Source: an uncultured Bacteroidales bacterium
GTDB lineage: Bacteria; Bacteroidota; Bacteroidia; Bacteroidales; Muribaculaceae
Direction of reading: 5' to 3'
Assembly (NCBI GenBank): GCA_946011725.1
Contig: CAMGBT010000010.1
Span: 1 to 52,160, forward strand
Length of the DNA stretch: 52,160 nucleotides
In this document: positions 42,693 to 52,160 of the stretch, in pieces
How the letters are laid out: every line of letters starts with the position of its first letter
Position numbering within the stretch: position 1 is the stretch's first letter
Translations under genes and position numbers: made by a program
Notes under the pieces: generated by a model
Database searches by the model: none
Seen by the model: only the letters and a program-made list of their open reading frames with translations
Told to the model about the DNA's origin: nothing

Positions 42693-42730
42693 GCAAAAAT
42701 ATTTGATATAGAAGCAAAAATTTAGGAAAA

Positions 42731-44056
42731 TCAGTCGCGATGGAAGAGGTCGCGAGTGTACACCTTGTCGGCCACGTCGTGCAATTCCGTGCTGAAGCGG
42801 TTGGCGATGATGGCTTGTGCGCGCTGCTTGAAGGTGTCGAGGTCGTTGACCACTTCGCTGCCGAAGAATGTAGACCCATTGGGCAGGGTGGGTTCGTAAA
42901 TGATGATGGTGGCGCCTTTGGCCTTGATGCGCTTCATTACACCTTGAATCGACGACTGGCGGAAGTTGTCGCTGTTTGACTTCATGGTCAGACGATACAC
43001 ACCGATAACGCACTCGCGTTCAACGGCTTGGCCGTAGATATTAGCCTCGCTGTAACCATAGTAGCCGGCCATTTTCAGCACTTGGTCGGCGATGAAGTCC
43101 TTGCGGGTGCGGTTACTTTCCACGATGGCGGTCATCATATTTTGCGGCACGTCGGCATAGTTGGCCAGCAGCTGCTTGGTGTCCTTGGGCAGGCAGTAGC
43201 CGCCGTAGCCGAACGAGGGGTTGTTATAGTGAGTGCCGATGCGCGGGTCGAGGCCGATGCCTTCGATGATAGCAGCGGAATCCAAGCCCTTGACTTCGGC
43301 ATAGGTGTCGAGCTCGTTGAAGTAGCTCACACGCAGCGCTAAGTAGGTGTTGGCGAAGAGCTTCACGGCTTCAGCCTCCTTCATTCCCATGAACAGGGTG
43401 GGGATGTCCTGCTTGATGGCGCCTTGCTGCAACAGGGCGGCGAACTTGTGCGCTTTCTCTTGCAGGAACGGCACATCGGCCACGGCTTCAATGGCTGAGT
43501 TCTCGGCGGCAAACTGATTGTCGTTGATGATTTTTGGCACGCCCACGATGATGCGCGAGGGGTAGAGGTTGTCGTACAGCGCCTTGCTCTCGCGCAGGAA
43601 CTCCGGCGAGAACAATAGGTTGAAGCGCTTCACGCCGCGCTGCGCATATTTCAGGTAGAGCGAGCGGCAGTAGCCCACGGGTATGGTGGACTTAATCACC
43701 ATCACCGCATCGGGGTTAACCGACAGCACCAAGTTGATGACGTCTTCGATAAGGTGGGTGTCGAAATAGTTCTTGACGGGGTCGTAGTTAGTCGGCACCG
43801 CTATCACCACGTACTCCGCCCGGCGGTAAGCCTCCGCACCATCGGTGGTGGCGCGCAAGTCTAACTCCTTCTCGGCCAAGTACTTCTCAATGTACTCGTC
43901 CTGAATGGGCGAGCGCCGCGAATTGATAAGGTCAACCTTTCCGGGCACCACATCCACTGCCGTTACGCGGCAGTGCTGTGCCAAAAGAGTAGCAATAGAA
44001 AGCCCTACGTAGCCGGTGCCGGCCACTGCAATGTTACATTTATTTGATTGCGTCAT
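42731..44056 (-). CDS. ugd: UDP-glucose 6-dehydrogenase
   Basis: 441 residues. Oxidises UDP-glucose to UDP-glucuronate with two NAD+. [20 protein letters not shown] binds [17 protein letters not shown] (about residue 88) and KSTIPVGYC (about residue 122) are typical; [10 protein letters not shown] (about residue 148) binds substrate; the catalytic Cys is in [17 protein letters not shown] (about residue 275). The NYDP/YFDT form distinguishes it from the TviB-like enzyme downstream. A 74-nt gap with a promoter separates it from the epimerase, so the cell can make at least two uronic-acid donors from this locus. Confidence 0.93.
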   Translation of the reverse strand: MTQSNKCNIAVAGTGYVGLSIATLLAQHCRVTAVDVVPGKVDLINSRRSPIQDEYIEKYLAEKELDLRATTDGAEAYRRAEYVVIAVPTNYDPVKNYFDTHLIEDVINLVLSVNPDAVMVIKSTIPVGYCRSLYLKYAQRGVKRFNLLFSPEFLRESKALYDNLYPSRIIVGVPKIINDNQFAAENSAIEAVADVPFLQEKAHKFAALLQQGAIKQDIPTLFMGMKEAEAVKLFANTYLALRVSYFNELDTYAEVKGLDSAAIIEGIGLDPRIGTHYNNPSFGYGGYCLPKDTKQLLANYADVPQNMMTAIVESNRTRKDFIADQVLKMAGYYGYSEANIYGQAVERECVIGVYRLTMKSNSDNFRQSSIQGVMKRIKAKGATIIIYEPTLPNGSTFFGSEVVNDLDTFKQRAQAIIANRFSTELHDVADKVYTRDLFHRD

Positions 44057-44078
44057 AAGATTATCTGTAAAATCACTG

Positions 44079-44086
44079 CAAATTTA
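44079..44086 (-). promoter_or_regulatory. -7 element of ugd
   Basis: Minus-strand TAAATTTG within CGTAAATTTGCAG, 22 bases upstream of the ATG at 44056. Confidence 0.6.
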
Positions 44087-44139
44087 CGAATTTTTGGCCA
44101 CATAGCCAAAATAAAATTGGCCATGTTAAACTTTTATAG

Positions 44140-44147
44140 TATATTTG
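44140..44147 (+). promoter_or_regulatory. -7 element of the macroglobulin-like gene
   Basis: TATATTTG, 28 bases before the ATG at 44176. TTGG at 44117-44120 is the only -33 candidate. Confidence 0.5.
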
Positions 44148-44175
44148 CGTCCGAATAAGAAAAAAATTTAGTAAT

Positions 44176-47100
44176 ATGCCGAAAATCATATCTTTAATCC
44201 TATTTATAATTATTGCTTTACCCATGACCGCGAAAAACACATTCGAGAATCCTGATTTTTCCTATCCCGAGGATGTGATGGCCGCGGCCGACAGTGTGTT
44301 GACCTCGCGCAAAGCCACCGACTTGGATCGCGTGAATGCCGTGACGCAGTACGCTCGCGCAATGACTATGCGCGATGCCGATTCGCTCGCGGTTGTGCTC
44401 CGACGCATCGATGATGTGACGGCTCAGCTCTCGACCCCTGATGTCCGTGCGCTCCTTCTTATGTATAAAGCATCGATGTTGAAGGCTGCGTATCAATATT
44501 TTAGTTACAAGATTGTCGATAACGTGCTTCCACTGGATTCGCTGCCCGAAGACCCCGCGCTTTGGAGCGTGCAACACTTCCAACACCAAATCCAATCGTG
44601 TGTGGATCAAGCTATTATGGAATTGGAATCCGTGCAATGCAATCCGCTCAATCGGTATGCAGCCATCGTAAAGTGGTATCCGGATAACCGATCCGACGAC
44701 GACTCCCAACTCAAGTATTCCCCTTATTTGCGCGACTTCATATTCTACCACGCCATTCAATGTGTTGAAGGAAATCGTGAGCAATATGTGGCCGAAATGT
44801 GTCGCCGCGCTGAGGTCGGCTCGCTTGAATGGGTGGAATGGAACTCCATGCGCTCCGACTACGACCCGCTTGCCTTGTATCAACTTTTCCCACGCGGAGA
44901 TGTTGGCGCTGCTCTGCTTTTGGATGCGGCGAAAAGAACTTCGTGGCAGCCGGAGGATGAGCAACAAGCACTTCGGCTTATTGACTTGATTGATAAGCAA
45001 TTAACGGATTCTTCCGTGTCGCCCGACTTTGCCAATGATTTGAGCAACGCTTTGATTGTGCTTAAGCGCTCCACCGTGACATTGGAAAGCGAATCCGCTC
45101 TGTTCGCTGTGGGCAGTCAGATCAAGCTTGTGTTGAAATCGCGTTTCTGCTCTAAGGTGGGAATCGCCGTGTACGATGCCGCGAATAACATCCAGTTTAT
45201 TGATCGTCAAACACCTCTATTTACAAAGGAAGTGGAAACGCCCTATAGCGGCATCTCTCGCCTTGACACTATATCGATACAACTTAATCACCCCGGTGAT
45301 TATAGCTTACGGTTGATGGCTGATGGCAAATTCCACGATTCATTCCAAAGGGATATTAAAATTGTGCCTTACGTGCCGGTGGTTATTCCTTCTCAGAAAT
45401 CATTGTCCATCGTAGTATTCGATGCTACAACGGATCTTCCGGCCGCTAACCTTGAAGTCGGTCTCATTTCAGCTCGCTCATCCTTTAAATGCTTAGGACG
45501 TACCAACTCCGATGGTATTCTCAGTGTGAACTTCGAGAACATTGACCGGGTGTCGGGTTGCACATTAGCCACTCGCGACAGCCTGGGCACGTGTAAGTAC
45601 GAAATTTTTTTGGATATGCCTTGGGATAGGCAATGTTCCGCTGCGGACGATTACATTGATGTGCAATTCTTCACCCCACGCAGAATTTTTCATCGCGGCG
45701 ACACGGTGCAATGGTCGCTTTTGGCTTACAATCGCGAGCAACAAAGTGTTGTGGCCAATCGAACACTCGACATCAAATTTGTGGATGCAAATGGTGATGT
45801 GTTTGAAACTCAATCGGTTACAACTGACCGCTACGGACGTGCCTTTGGCGAAGTACTTTTGCCCGAAAATCGCCTCGCAGGCACTTATCAAATAATGTAT
45901 AATAGAGAACATTCGTGGTACAATAGCAGCCTTTCTTTAGAAGTGTCCGACTTCAAGATTCCCGCCTTTGAAATTGTTGACCTCGATGCGAATCTCAACG
46001 AAGCGAATACTTACGTAATCACCGGCCGTTGCCGCACATTCAGCGGTGCCGCTGTGGGCTTCGCCGATATGAAGGTGTTGGAAGACGGACAATCATGGTA
46101 TCGCCGCATTAACAAATATGAAGTGCTGGCGCGCACCTCGGCTGCCGAAGATGGCTCATTCCGCTTCGAAATCCCGGCCGACTCGCTCGCTGAAGAAGGT
46201 CTCGTAATGCTTAAAGTGATTGCCAACGCTCCTTCTAACGATGCTGCTGAAGCATCACTCTCGATCCGTACCGGACGCCACGCCCAAATTAACATTAATT
46301 TTGGTGAATTGGAGTTCAACCTCGATGAACTGGTGAAGTTTTTCGGCCAAGTAGTGAATCCCGCTCACCGTGCGATTGAGGTTGATTTGAATTGGTGCTT
46401 GCTCGGCAATGACAGCTCCCAAGTAGCTTCCGGCTCGTTCACTTCCAACCTCCAAGGGGCTATTGCATTGGACCTTTCCGCTGTGCCGGCAGGCAAATAC
46501 AAATTGGAAATCGCGCCGGCCGACCGCTCCTTGGCTGAAATGGTTTCGGGCGAGATTTGCCTATACTCCCTCCGCCAAAATGCTGTGCCTGTAGCTGCAA
46601 AATATATTTCTCCTAATAATAACCTTACAGCGGATAACAATGGCCGTGCCACAATCGTAATTGGTGTACCGGTTCCTCGCCAAGCGGTTTTGTTGGCTGC
46701 TGCAGATGATGACAACAATGAAATATTCATAGCTAAAACGGTGCACCTCGAGGCCGGGTTTAATAATATAGATGTGCAACTGCCGAGCAAAGCAAACCAC
46801 GCTGAGTTCGCTCTTACATTCGTAGATGGGGTAAAGCCATACGTGTTAGAATACACCGTGAATCGCCCCGATAAAGCTCAGTTTACTATTGATTTTGAGT
46901 CGTGGCGCGACAATGCCTTGGCCGGTTCGCCTTGTAAATGGAGCATCAATCTCCGTCGCACTGATGGCGCTCCGTTGGATGCCGCTATGGTCGCTTCGCT
47001 CTACAATCGCGCCCTCGACATGCTCGCAGGTCCTCAACCCGGATTCCTCTCGCCCGATCACTTCGCAAAGCGAATCAATCTGCTTGAGTCACCCAACATC

Positions 47101-49572
47101 TTACGCTCCTATGGCTTATCAATGTGGTTACGAGCCGATGCCCCAATAGCTAAATGGCTTATTACCAACCGAATAGATAATCTGTGCTATAAGTATGGCG
47201 TATCTTTAGGTAGGAGCTATCGCATTGTACGAAATTTGGCAAGTGCTGCATCGCCCTATGGGGGAATGGATATGACCCAAGAGGCAGCTGTATGTGAAGA
47301 TGAAGAGTGCGATGCGCCGACCTCTGGTCAACAATTAGGCAAGGCCGATTCGTCTTTCGAAGATAGTCAAAAAGTTTCCACCGAGTATCGTCAGGGCGAC
47401 GTGCTTCAGGCGCTTTGGTTGCCCGACCTTACCACCAATGCCGACGGGTCGGTAACCATCGATTTCACCCTGCCGAACGCCAACGGTCAGTGGGCATTTG
47501 TGCTCTCCGCTTGGACCGCCGACCTCCACACCAATGGCTTGCGCCAAGTGGTCACCACCTCCAAGCCGCTGATGGTGCAGCCCTCGCTGCCACGCTTCCT
47601 GCGCCACGGCGACCATGCAACTCTCTGCGCCACCGTGTACAACATCTCCGACAAAGCACTCGATGCCACCGCCGTTATCGAGGTCTACAACCCTGAGAAC
47701 GATTCGATTATCGCCACCTCCAAGCAGGTGCTCAGTATCGCCGCTAACGGTTCGGCCATCGCCTCTGTTCCAGTGGTCATGACCACCGACCTCCGCTCCA
47801 TCGGCGTCCGCGTAAAAGCCGCTTCCGGCCACTTCTCCGATGGCGAAGTCAACCTCCTGCCCGTGCTCGAAGCTACAAGCACCGTGGTCGAAAGCAATAC
47901 TTTCTACCTCAACGCCGAGCGTTCCACCTTCGAAATGCATCTCCCCGACAACTTGGGCGAAAACACAACCTTGCAGTACTGCCAAAATCCCATCTGGGAA
48001 GTGGTGAAAGCGCTCCCGCAACTCTACTCCGGCGAGATTCGCACCGCCACCGGTGCCGCATCCGCCCTTTTCGGTGCCGCCATCTCGCAAGGCATCGCCG
48101 CGCAGCATCCCGAAGTGTTGGAAGGCATCAACCTCTGGATGGAGCAGGGTGGGGATGCTCTCCGGTCGGCCCTATATAAAAATGAGGAACTCAAGCTGGC
48201 CACCCTCAGCCAAACTCCGTGGATGGCCGCCGCTGCTTCGCAAACCGAACGGATGCAACGCATTGCTCTCACTCTCGATTCCGATAACGCTGCTGCCGTT
48301 TACAATAATGCCATCAAACGCCTTGCCGCGCTTCAAAATCCCGATGGCGGTTTCCGCTGGATTGAATGCTACGACGAATCCTCGCTTTGGAGCACTGTCA
48401 CTGTGCTCAAATACCTCGGCATGGCCAACTCCTGCGGCCTCCTGCCCGATGACCACAACCTGAACGAAGTTGTCGACAAAGCGTTCTCATACCTCGACCG
48501 CAACACCAAGGAAATCGAGATTGACTATGCTCTGGTTTACTCGCTCTTCCCCGAGCGCGAGCCCTCCACATTGGCCGGCAAACAAGCCATCGGCAACGCC
48601 GTGGAGTATATCCTCGCTCATCGGCAAGACCTCACCACCGCCTCGCGCGCTGTGGCCGCGCTGGTGCTCGAGGCAAACGGTCGCCACGCTTCCGCCGTCA
48701 AACTGCTCCGCTCCCTGCGCCAATTCCAAATCAAGAGTCCGCTGGCCGGCATCTCATATCCCTCGGTCGACAATATCAACTCTTACGCTCACATCCTGAT
48801 GGCCTTCGCCAAGATTGACCCGCAGCCGGCTGAACTCGATGCCATGCGCCAATGGCTCGTGCTCCGCGCTCAAGTCACCGACGATCTCGGCACGTGGTGT
48901 CCCACTTACCTCATCTACGCCATCCTCGGTAGCGGTTCGGAATGGACCACACTGCCGGACAACGTCTCCGTCATCACCATTGACGGCCAAGCCATCACCC
49001 CCGACCGCTTCGAGCAGCTCACCGGCAACATCGTTTACCGCCTGCCCGCATCCGCTTCCGGCTCTACACTCCGCATCGACCGTCCGGCCGACAGCTCTGT
49101 GTCCTACGGCGGCGTCACCACCATCTCCACTCGCCCCACCGCCGACATCCAAGCCCACGCTTTGCCCGAGTTGTACATATCCAAGCGCATCCTTGCGCAG
49201 CGTAATGGCCAGTGGGTCGAAACCACCGACCTTATCGCCGGCGAACAAGTGCGCGTGGACCTCACCGTCACCTCCGCCCGCGACATGGAATACGTCACCA
49301 TCGACGACCAACGCGCTGCCAACCTCCAGCCGCTCCCCTCCGAGCAGCTGGCCCGCACCGTGTGGGCTTCCGGCACCCTCTTCTACCGCGAGAACAACGA
49401 CGACTGCACACGCCTGTTCGTCCACTTCATGCCCCGCGGCTCCTACCACTTCCAGTACACCATGACCGTGACCACCGCCGGCACCTTCGCCTCCGGCCTC
49501 GCCACCATCCAAAGCCAACTCGCCCCGGCCGTCACCGCCCACTCAGCCGCATCCACCATCATCGCCAAATAA
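44176..49572 (+). CDS. alpha-2-macroglobulin-like large exported protein
   Basis: 1798 residues. A signal peptide (about 1-19, LILFIIIALPMTA) leads into a helical N-terminal region of about 300 residues. MG-type beta domains follow, including the MG2 stretch RRIFHRGDTVQWSLLAYNRE (about residue 500) with DRYGRAFGEVLLPENRLAGTYQI. The A2M domain is recognisable as TTNADGSVTIDFTLPNANGQWAFVLSAW (about residue 1090), followed by PRFLRHGDHATLCATVYN. An alpha-helical TED-like domain (about 1270-1580) has LQNPDGGFRWIE and LWSTVTVLKYLG. The thioester CxEQ expected near residue 1281 is missing (PQLYSGEIRTATGAA). Bacterial A2Ms trap proteases in the periplasm; without a thioester, trapping would have to be non-covalent or the role differs. 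No penicillin-binding protein 1C gene is adjacent. Confidence 0.88.
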   Translation: MPKIISLILFIIIALPMTAKNTFENPDFSYPEDVMAAADSVLTSRKATDLDRVNAVTQYARAMTMRDADSLAVVLRRIDDVTAQLSTPDVRALLLMYKASMLKAAYQYFSYKIVDNVLPLDSLPEDPALWSVQHFQHQIQSCVDQAIMELESVQCNPLNRYAAIVKWYPDNRSDDDSQLKYSPYLRDFIFYHAIQCVEGNREQYVAEMCRRAEVGSLEWVEWNSMRSDYDPLALYQLFPRGDVGAALLLDAAKRTSWQPEDEQQALRLIDLIDKQLTDSSVSPDFANDLSNALIVLKRSTVTLESESALFAVGSQIKLVLKSRFCSKVGIAVYDAANNIQFIDRQTPLFTKEVETPYSGISRLDTISIQLNHPGDYSLRLMADGKFHDSFQRDIKIVPYVPVVIPSQKSLSIVVFDATTDLPAANLEVGLISARSSFKCLGRTNSDGILSVNFENIDRVSGCTLATRDSLGTCKYEIFLDMPWDRQCSAADDYIDVQFFTPRRIFHRGDTVQWSLLAYNREQQSVVANRTLDIKFVDANGDVFETQSVTTDRYGRAFGEVLLPENRLAGTYQIMYNREHSWYNSSLSLEVSDFKIPAFEIVDLDANLNEANTYVITGRCRTFSGAAVGFADMKVLEDGQSWYRRINKYEVLARTSAAEDGSFRFEIPADSLAEEGLVMLKVIANAPSNDAAEASLSIRTGRHAQININFGELEFNLDELVKFFGQVVNPAHRAIEVDLNWCLLGNDSSQVASGSFTSNLQGAIALDLSAVPAGKYKLEIAPADRSLAEMVSGEICLYSLRQNAVPVAAKYISPNNNLTADNNGRATIVIGVPVPRQAVLLAAADDDNNEIFIAKTVHLEAGFNNIDVQLPSKANHAEFALTFVDGVKPYVLEYTVNRPDKAQFTIDFESWRDNALAGSPCKWSINLRRTDGAPLDAAMVASLYNRALDMLAGPQPGFLSPDHFAKRINLLESPNILRSYGLSMWLRADAPIAKWLITNRIDNLCYKYGVSLGRSYRIVRNLASAASPYGGMDMTQEAAVCEDEECDAPTSGQQLGKADSSFEDSQKVSTEYRQGDVLQALWLPDLTTNADGSVTIDFTLPNANGQWAFVLSAWTADLHTNGLRQVVTTSKPLMVQPSLPRFLRHGDHATLCATVYNISDKALDATAVIEVYNPENDSIIATSKQVLSIAANGSAIASVPVVMTTDLRSIGVRVKAASGHFSDGEVNLLPVLEATSTVVESNTFYLNAERSTFEMHLPDNLGENTTLQYCQNPIWEVVKALPQLYSGEIRTATGAASALFGAAISQGIAAQHPEVLEGINLWMEQGGDALRSALYKNEELKLATLSQTPWMAAAASQTERMQRIALTLDSDNAAAVYNNAIKRLAALQNPDGGFRWIECYDESSLWSTVTVLKYLGMANSCGLLPDDHNLNEVVDKAFSYLDRNTKEIEIDYALVYSLFPEREPSTLAGKQAIGNAVEYILAHRQDLTTASRAVAALVLEANGRHASAVKLLRSLRQFQIKSPLAGISYPSVDNINSYAHILMAFAKIDPQPAELDAMRQWLVLRAQVTDDLGTWCPTYLIYAILGSGSEWTTLPDNVSVITIDGQAITPDRFEQLTGNIVYRLPASASGSTLRIDRPADSSVSYGGVTTISTRPTADIQAHALPELYISKRILAQRNGQWVETTDLIAGEQVRVDLTVTSARDMEYVTIDDQRAANLQPLPSEQLARTVWASGTLFYRENNDDCTRLFVHFMPRGSYHFQYTMTVTTAGTFASGLATIQSQLAPAVTAHSAASTIIAK

Positions 49573-49616
49573 TCTCCCGGATTATGGCATATTCACAGTC
49601 GGCGGGGTGTCACTTT

Positions 49617-49681
49617 TGGCACTCCGCGGCGTGACATTGTGGCACTTTTGCCCGCTCGTGGCACTTGGCACTGATTTTGCT
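49617..49681 (+). promoter_or_regulatory. candidate sigma-54 promoter and TGGCACT repeats upstream of groES
   Basis: TGGCAC-TGATT-TTGCT at 49666-49681 matches the sigma-54 consensus TGGCAC-N5-TTGCW exactly, with GG (49667-49668) and GC (49679-49680) at the required spacing. The predicted start is near 49692, giving a leader of about 50 nt to the groES ATG. Four copies of TGGCACT on the same strand begin at 49617, 49640, 49659 and 49666, the last overlapping the -24 box. No TAnnTTTG element and no CIRCE palindrome is seen between the macroglobulin stop and groES. Confidence 0.5.
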
Positions 49682-49741
49682 TTCTTTTGGGCAGTAAAAC
49701 ATATTAAATAATCAAAAAACCTGATTTTATAATATACCGTT

Positions 49742-50017
49742 ATGAAATTCAAACCATTAGCCGACCGGGTTATCATTAACCCCACTGCTGCCGAAGAAGT
49801 CACCGCTTCGGGCATCATCATCCCTGACTCTGCCAAAGAAAAACCCCTGCGTGGCACCATCATCGCTGTGGGCAACGGCACCAAAGACGAAGAAATGATT
49901 CTCAAAGAAGGCGACCAAGTGCTCTACGGTAAGTATGCCGGCACCGAACTCGACCTCGATGGCCAAAAAGTACTCATCATGCGCCAAAGCGAAGTACTCG
50001 CCGTTATCGCACTCTAA
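49742..50017 (+). CDS. groES: co-chaperonin GroES
   Basis: 91 residues, heptameric lid of the GroEL folding chamber. KPLADRVIINPTAAEE is the N-terminal signature; TASGIIIPDSAKEKPLRG (about residues 20-37) is the mobile loop that binds GroEL; GDQVLYGKYAGTELDLDGQ (about residue 60) and LIMRQSEVLAVI at the end are typical. It has the slightly short bacterial length, as in other Bacteroidales. groEL follows after 30 nt on the same transcript. Confidence 0.97.
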   Translation: MKFKPLADRVIINPTAAEEVTASGIIIPDSAKEKPLRGTIIAVGNGTKDEEMILKEGDQVLYGKYAGTELDLDGQKVLIMRQSEVLAVIAL

Positions 50018-51676
<1,659 letters not shown>

Positions 51677-51697
51677 AAAATCCCTCCCCCCAACAAT

Positions 51698-51732
51698 AAA
51701 AAGGAGCAGAGCCCAAGGCCCCGCTCCTTTTT
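51698..51732 (+). terminator. groESL terminator
   Basis: AAAAAGGAGC (51698-51707) pairs with GCTCCTTTTT (51723-51732); inner GGGCC-type pairing extends the stem. It lies 21 bases after the groEL stop, with the T run in the right arm. Confidence 0.9.
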
Positions 51733-52160
51733 CTATATGAAAAAGACGGCATCCGGCTTTCGATTACCTACGATTTTATTCGATGCCGGCCGGATGTATG
51801 GCGTGTCAAAAAGCCGAAATCAGTAGGGATGCGGCCTGCCGCGTCCGCGCATGCTTTACCTAACAGCTTGAATATCTGCACGTTGATGCGGAAGCGGCAG
51901 ACCGCGGCCCTACTTATATACATGTGACATTGACTTTTGAAGCTGATTCTCATACCAGCCGCTGGGCTACCCTCCCACGCGGCCATTTCAGCATCCATGC
52001 CGCGGAGCGGTATGGAGGTACCCGCGGAGCGCGTTCTCCGGGCGTTAACCTGCGGTTGGTGGCGCGGAGCGTCTCCTACCGCAGGCCCCACCCCAACCCC
52101 CCCCCCAGGCGGGAGACGCGGGGGGTGGGGGGAAGACGAGGCGACGCGCGGGGACGGGCC
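51733..52160. other. repeat-rich tail and low-complexity end
   Basis: After the groESL terminator no gene is supported. It contains the 26-nt inverted-repeat element at 51823-51913, a CCGCGGAGCGG copy at 52000-52010 (also at 18953 and 19011) and a similar CCCGCGGAGCGCG at 52021. From about 52085 the sequence becomes runs of C and G, which looks like a poorly resolved contig end. A minus-strand frame of 107 codons across 51768-52091 is translated repeat sequence and is not called. Confidence 0.6.
51823..51913. repeat. 91-nt element with 26-nt imperfect inverted ends
   Basis: 51823-51848 (starting GTAGGGATGCGGCCTGCCGC) and 51888-51913 are reverse complements with four mismatches in 26. The 39-nt interior has no frame. 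It resembles REP/BIME or MITE-like units; the outer GTAGGG is shared with the hairpin at 21-43. Confidence 0.7.

Noticed and set aside
49600..49740. CIRCE/HrcA operator upstream of groES
   Set aside because: The TGGCACT repeats resemble half of GCACTC, but there is no inverted GAGTGC partner at 9-nt spacing.
51768..52091. 107-codon minus-strand frame near the end
   Set aside because: It runs through the 26-nt inverted-repeat element and CCGCGGAGCGG repeats and has no protein-like conservation signals.

Overview
The window is from a Bacteroidota chromosome, most likely order Bacteroidales and possibly a Muribaculaceae-like gut commensal (the family-level guess is inference). Direct evidence: gene starts are repeatedly preceded by the Bacteroidota -7 element TAnnTTTG, often in an extended form close to TTTTTGCTAAATTTGC. 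KdsB and a TonB-dependent receptor show a Gram-negative envelope. A two-subunit methylmalonyl-CoA mutase and a single-chain class I fumarase fit succinate/propionate metabolism. Most genes are GC-rich; three stretches (about 2740-4890, 37080-39350 and the first half of the large gene at 44176) are visibly more AT-rich. No rRNA, tRNA, CRISPR array or intact transposase was found.

Layout. 1-2740: AI-2E-family permease (-) and an MFS transporter (+). 2740-4890: AT-rich accessory patch with a DUF262/DUF1524 GmrSD-like protein and an ATPase fragment. 5016-10006: five tightly packed minus-strand genes (ThiE-like, YbhN-type membrane protein, NfeD protease, KdsB, inactive M16 homologue). 10188-12005: DUF2442, PurT and a small unknown. 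12106-14952: TatD nuclease, polyprenyl synthase and a lipoprotein (-). 15372-18707: fumarase and a Ser/Thr kinase (+), then a 0.7-kb gene-free stretch of repeats. 19402-23412: methylmalonyl-CoA mutase subunits (-). 23686-25354: sigma/membrane protein/DUF4252 operon (-). 25490-27712: TonB receptor (-). 27994-29532: a second ECF sigma operon (+). 29811-34553: Dus and PurL (+). 35086-36756: a second kinase. 36999-44056: polysaccharide genes. 44176-49572: alpha-2-macroglobulin-like protein. 49742-51676: groES-groEL, then repeats and a low-complexity end.

The most unusual signal is in the two kinases (17184-18707 and 35086-36756). They share a PknB-like kinase domain and a C-terminal DUF1566/Lcl-type (C-type-lectin-like) domain. 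Just before that domain the two genes differ mostly by silent third-base changes. In the last 38 codons the pattern reverses: 20 of 38 residues differ, 13 of those 20 codons keep the same third base, and nearly all codons in the core end in C or T. This is what adenine-directed mutagenesis of AAC/AAT codons by a diversity-generating retroelement (DGR) leaves behind. There is no reverse transcriptase or template repeat in the window, so a DGR would have to act from elsewhere. My working hypothesis is a family of kinases whose C-terminal ligand domain is diversified in trans; one copy has a transmembrane segment and one does not.

Other points of interest: a consensus sigma-54 promoter and four TGGCACT repeats upstream of groES; an 18-bp duplication that truncates the M16 homologue; the tail of a lost glycosyltransferase at the edge of an AT-rich glycosyltransferase insertion; and several families of short dispersed palindromic repeats.
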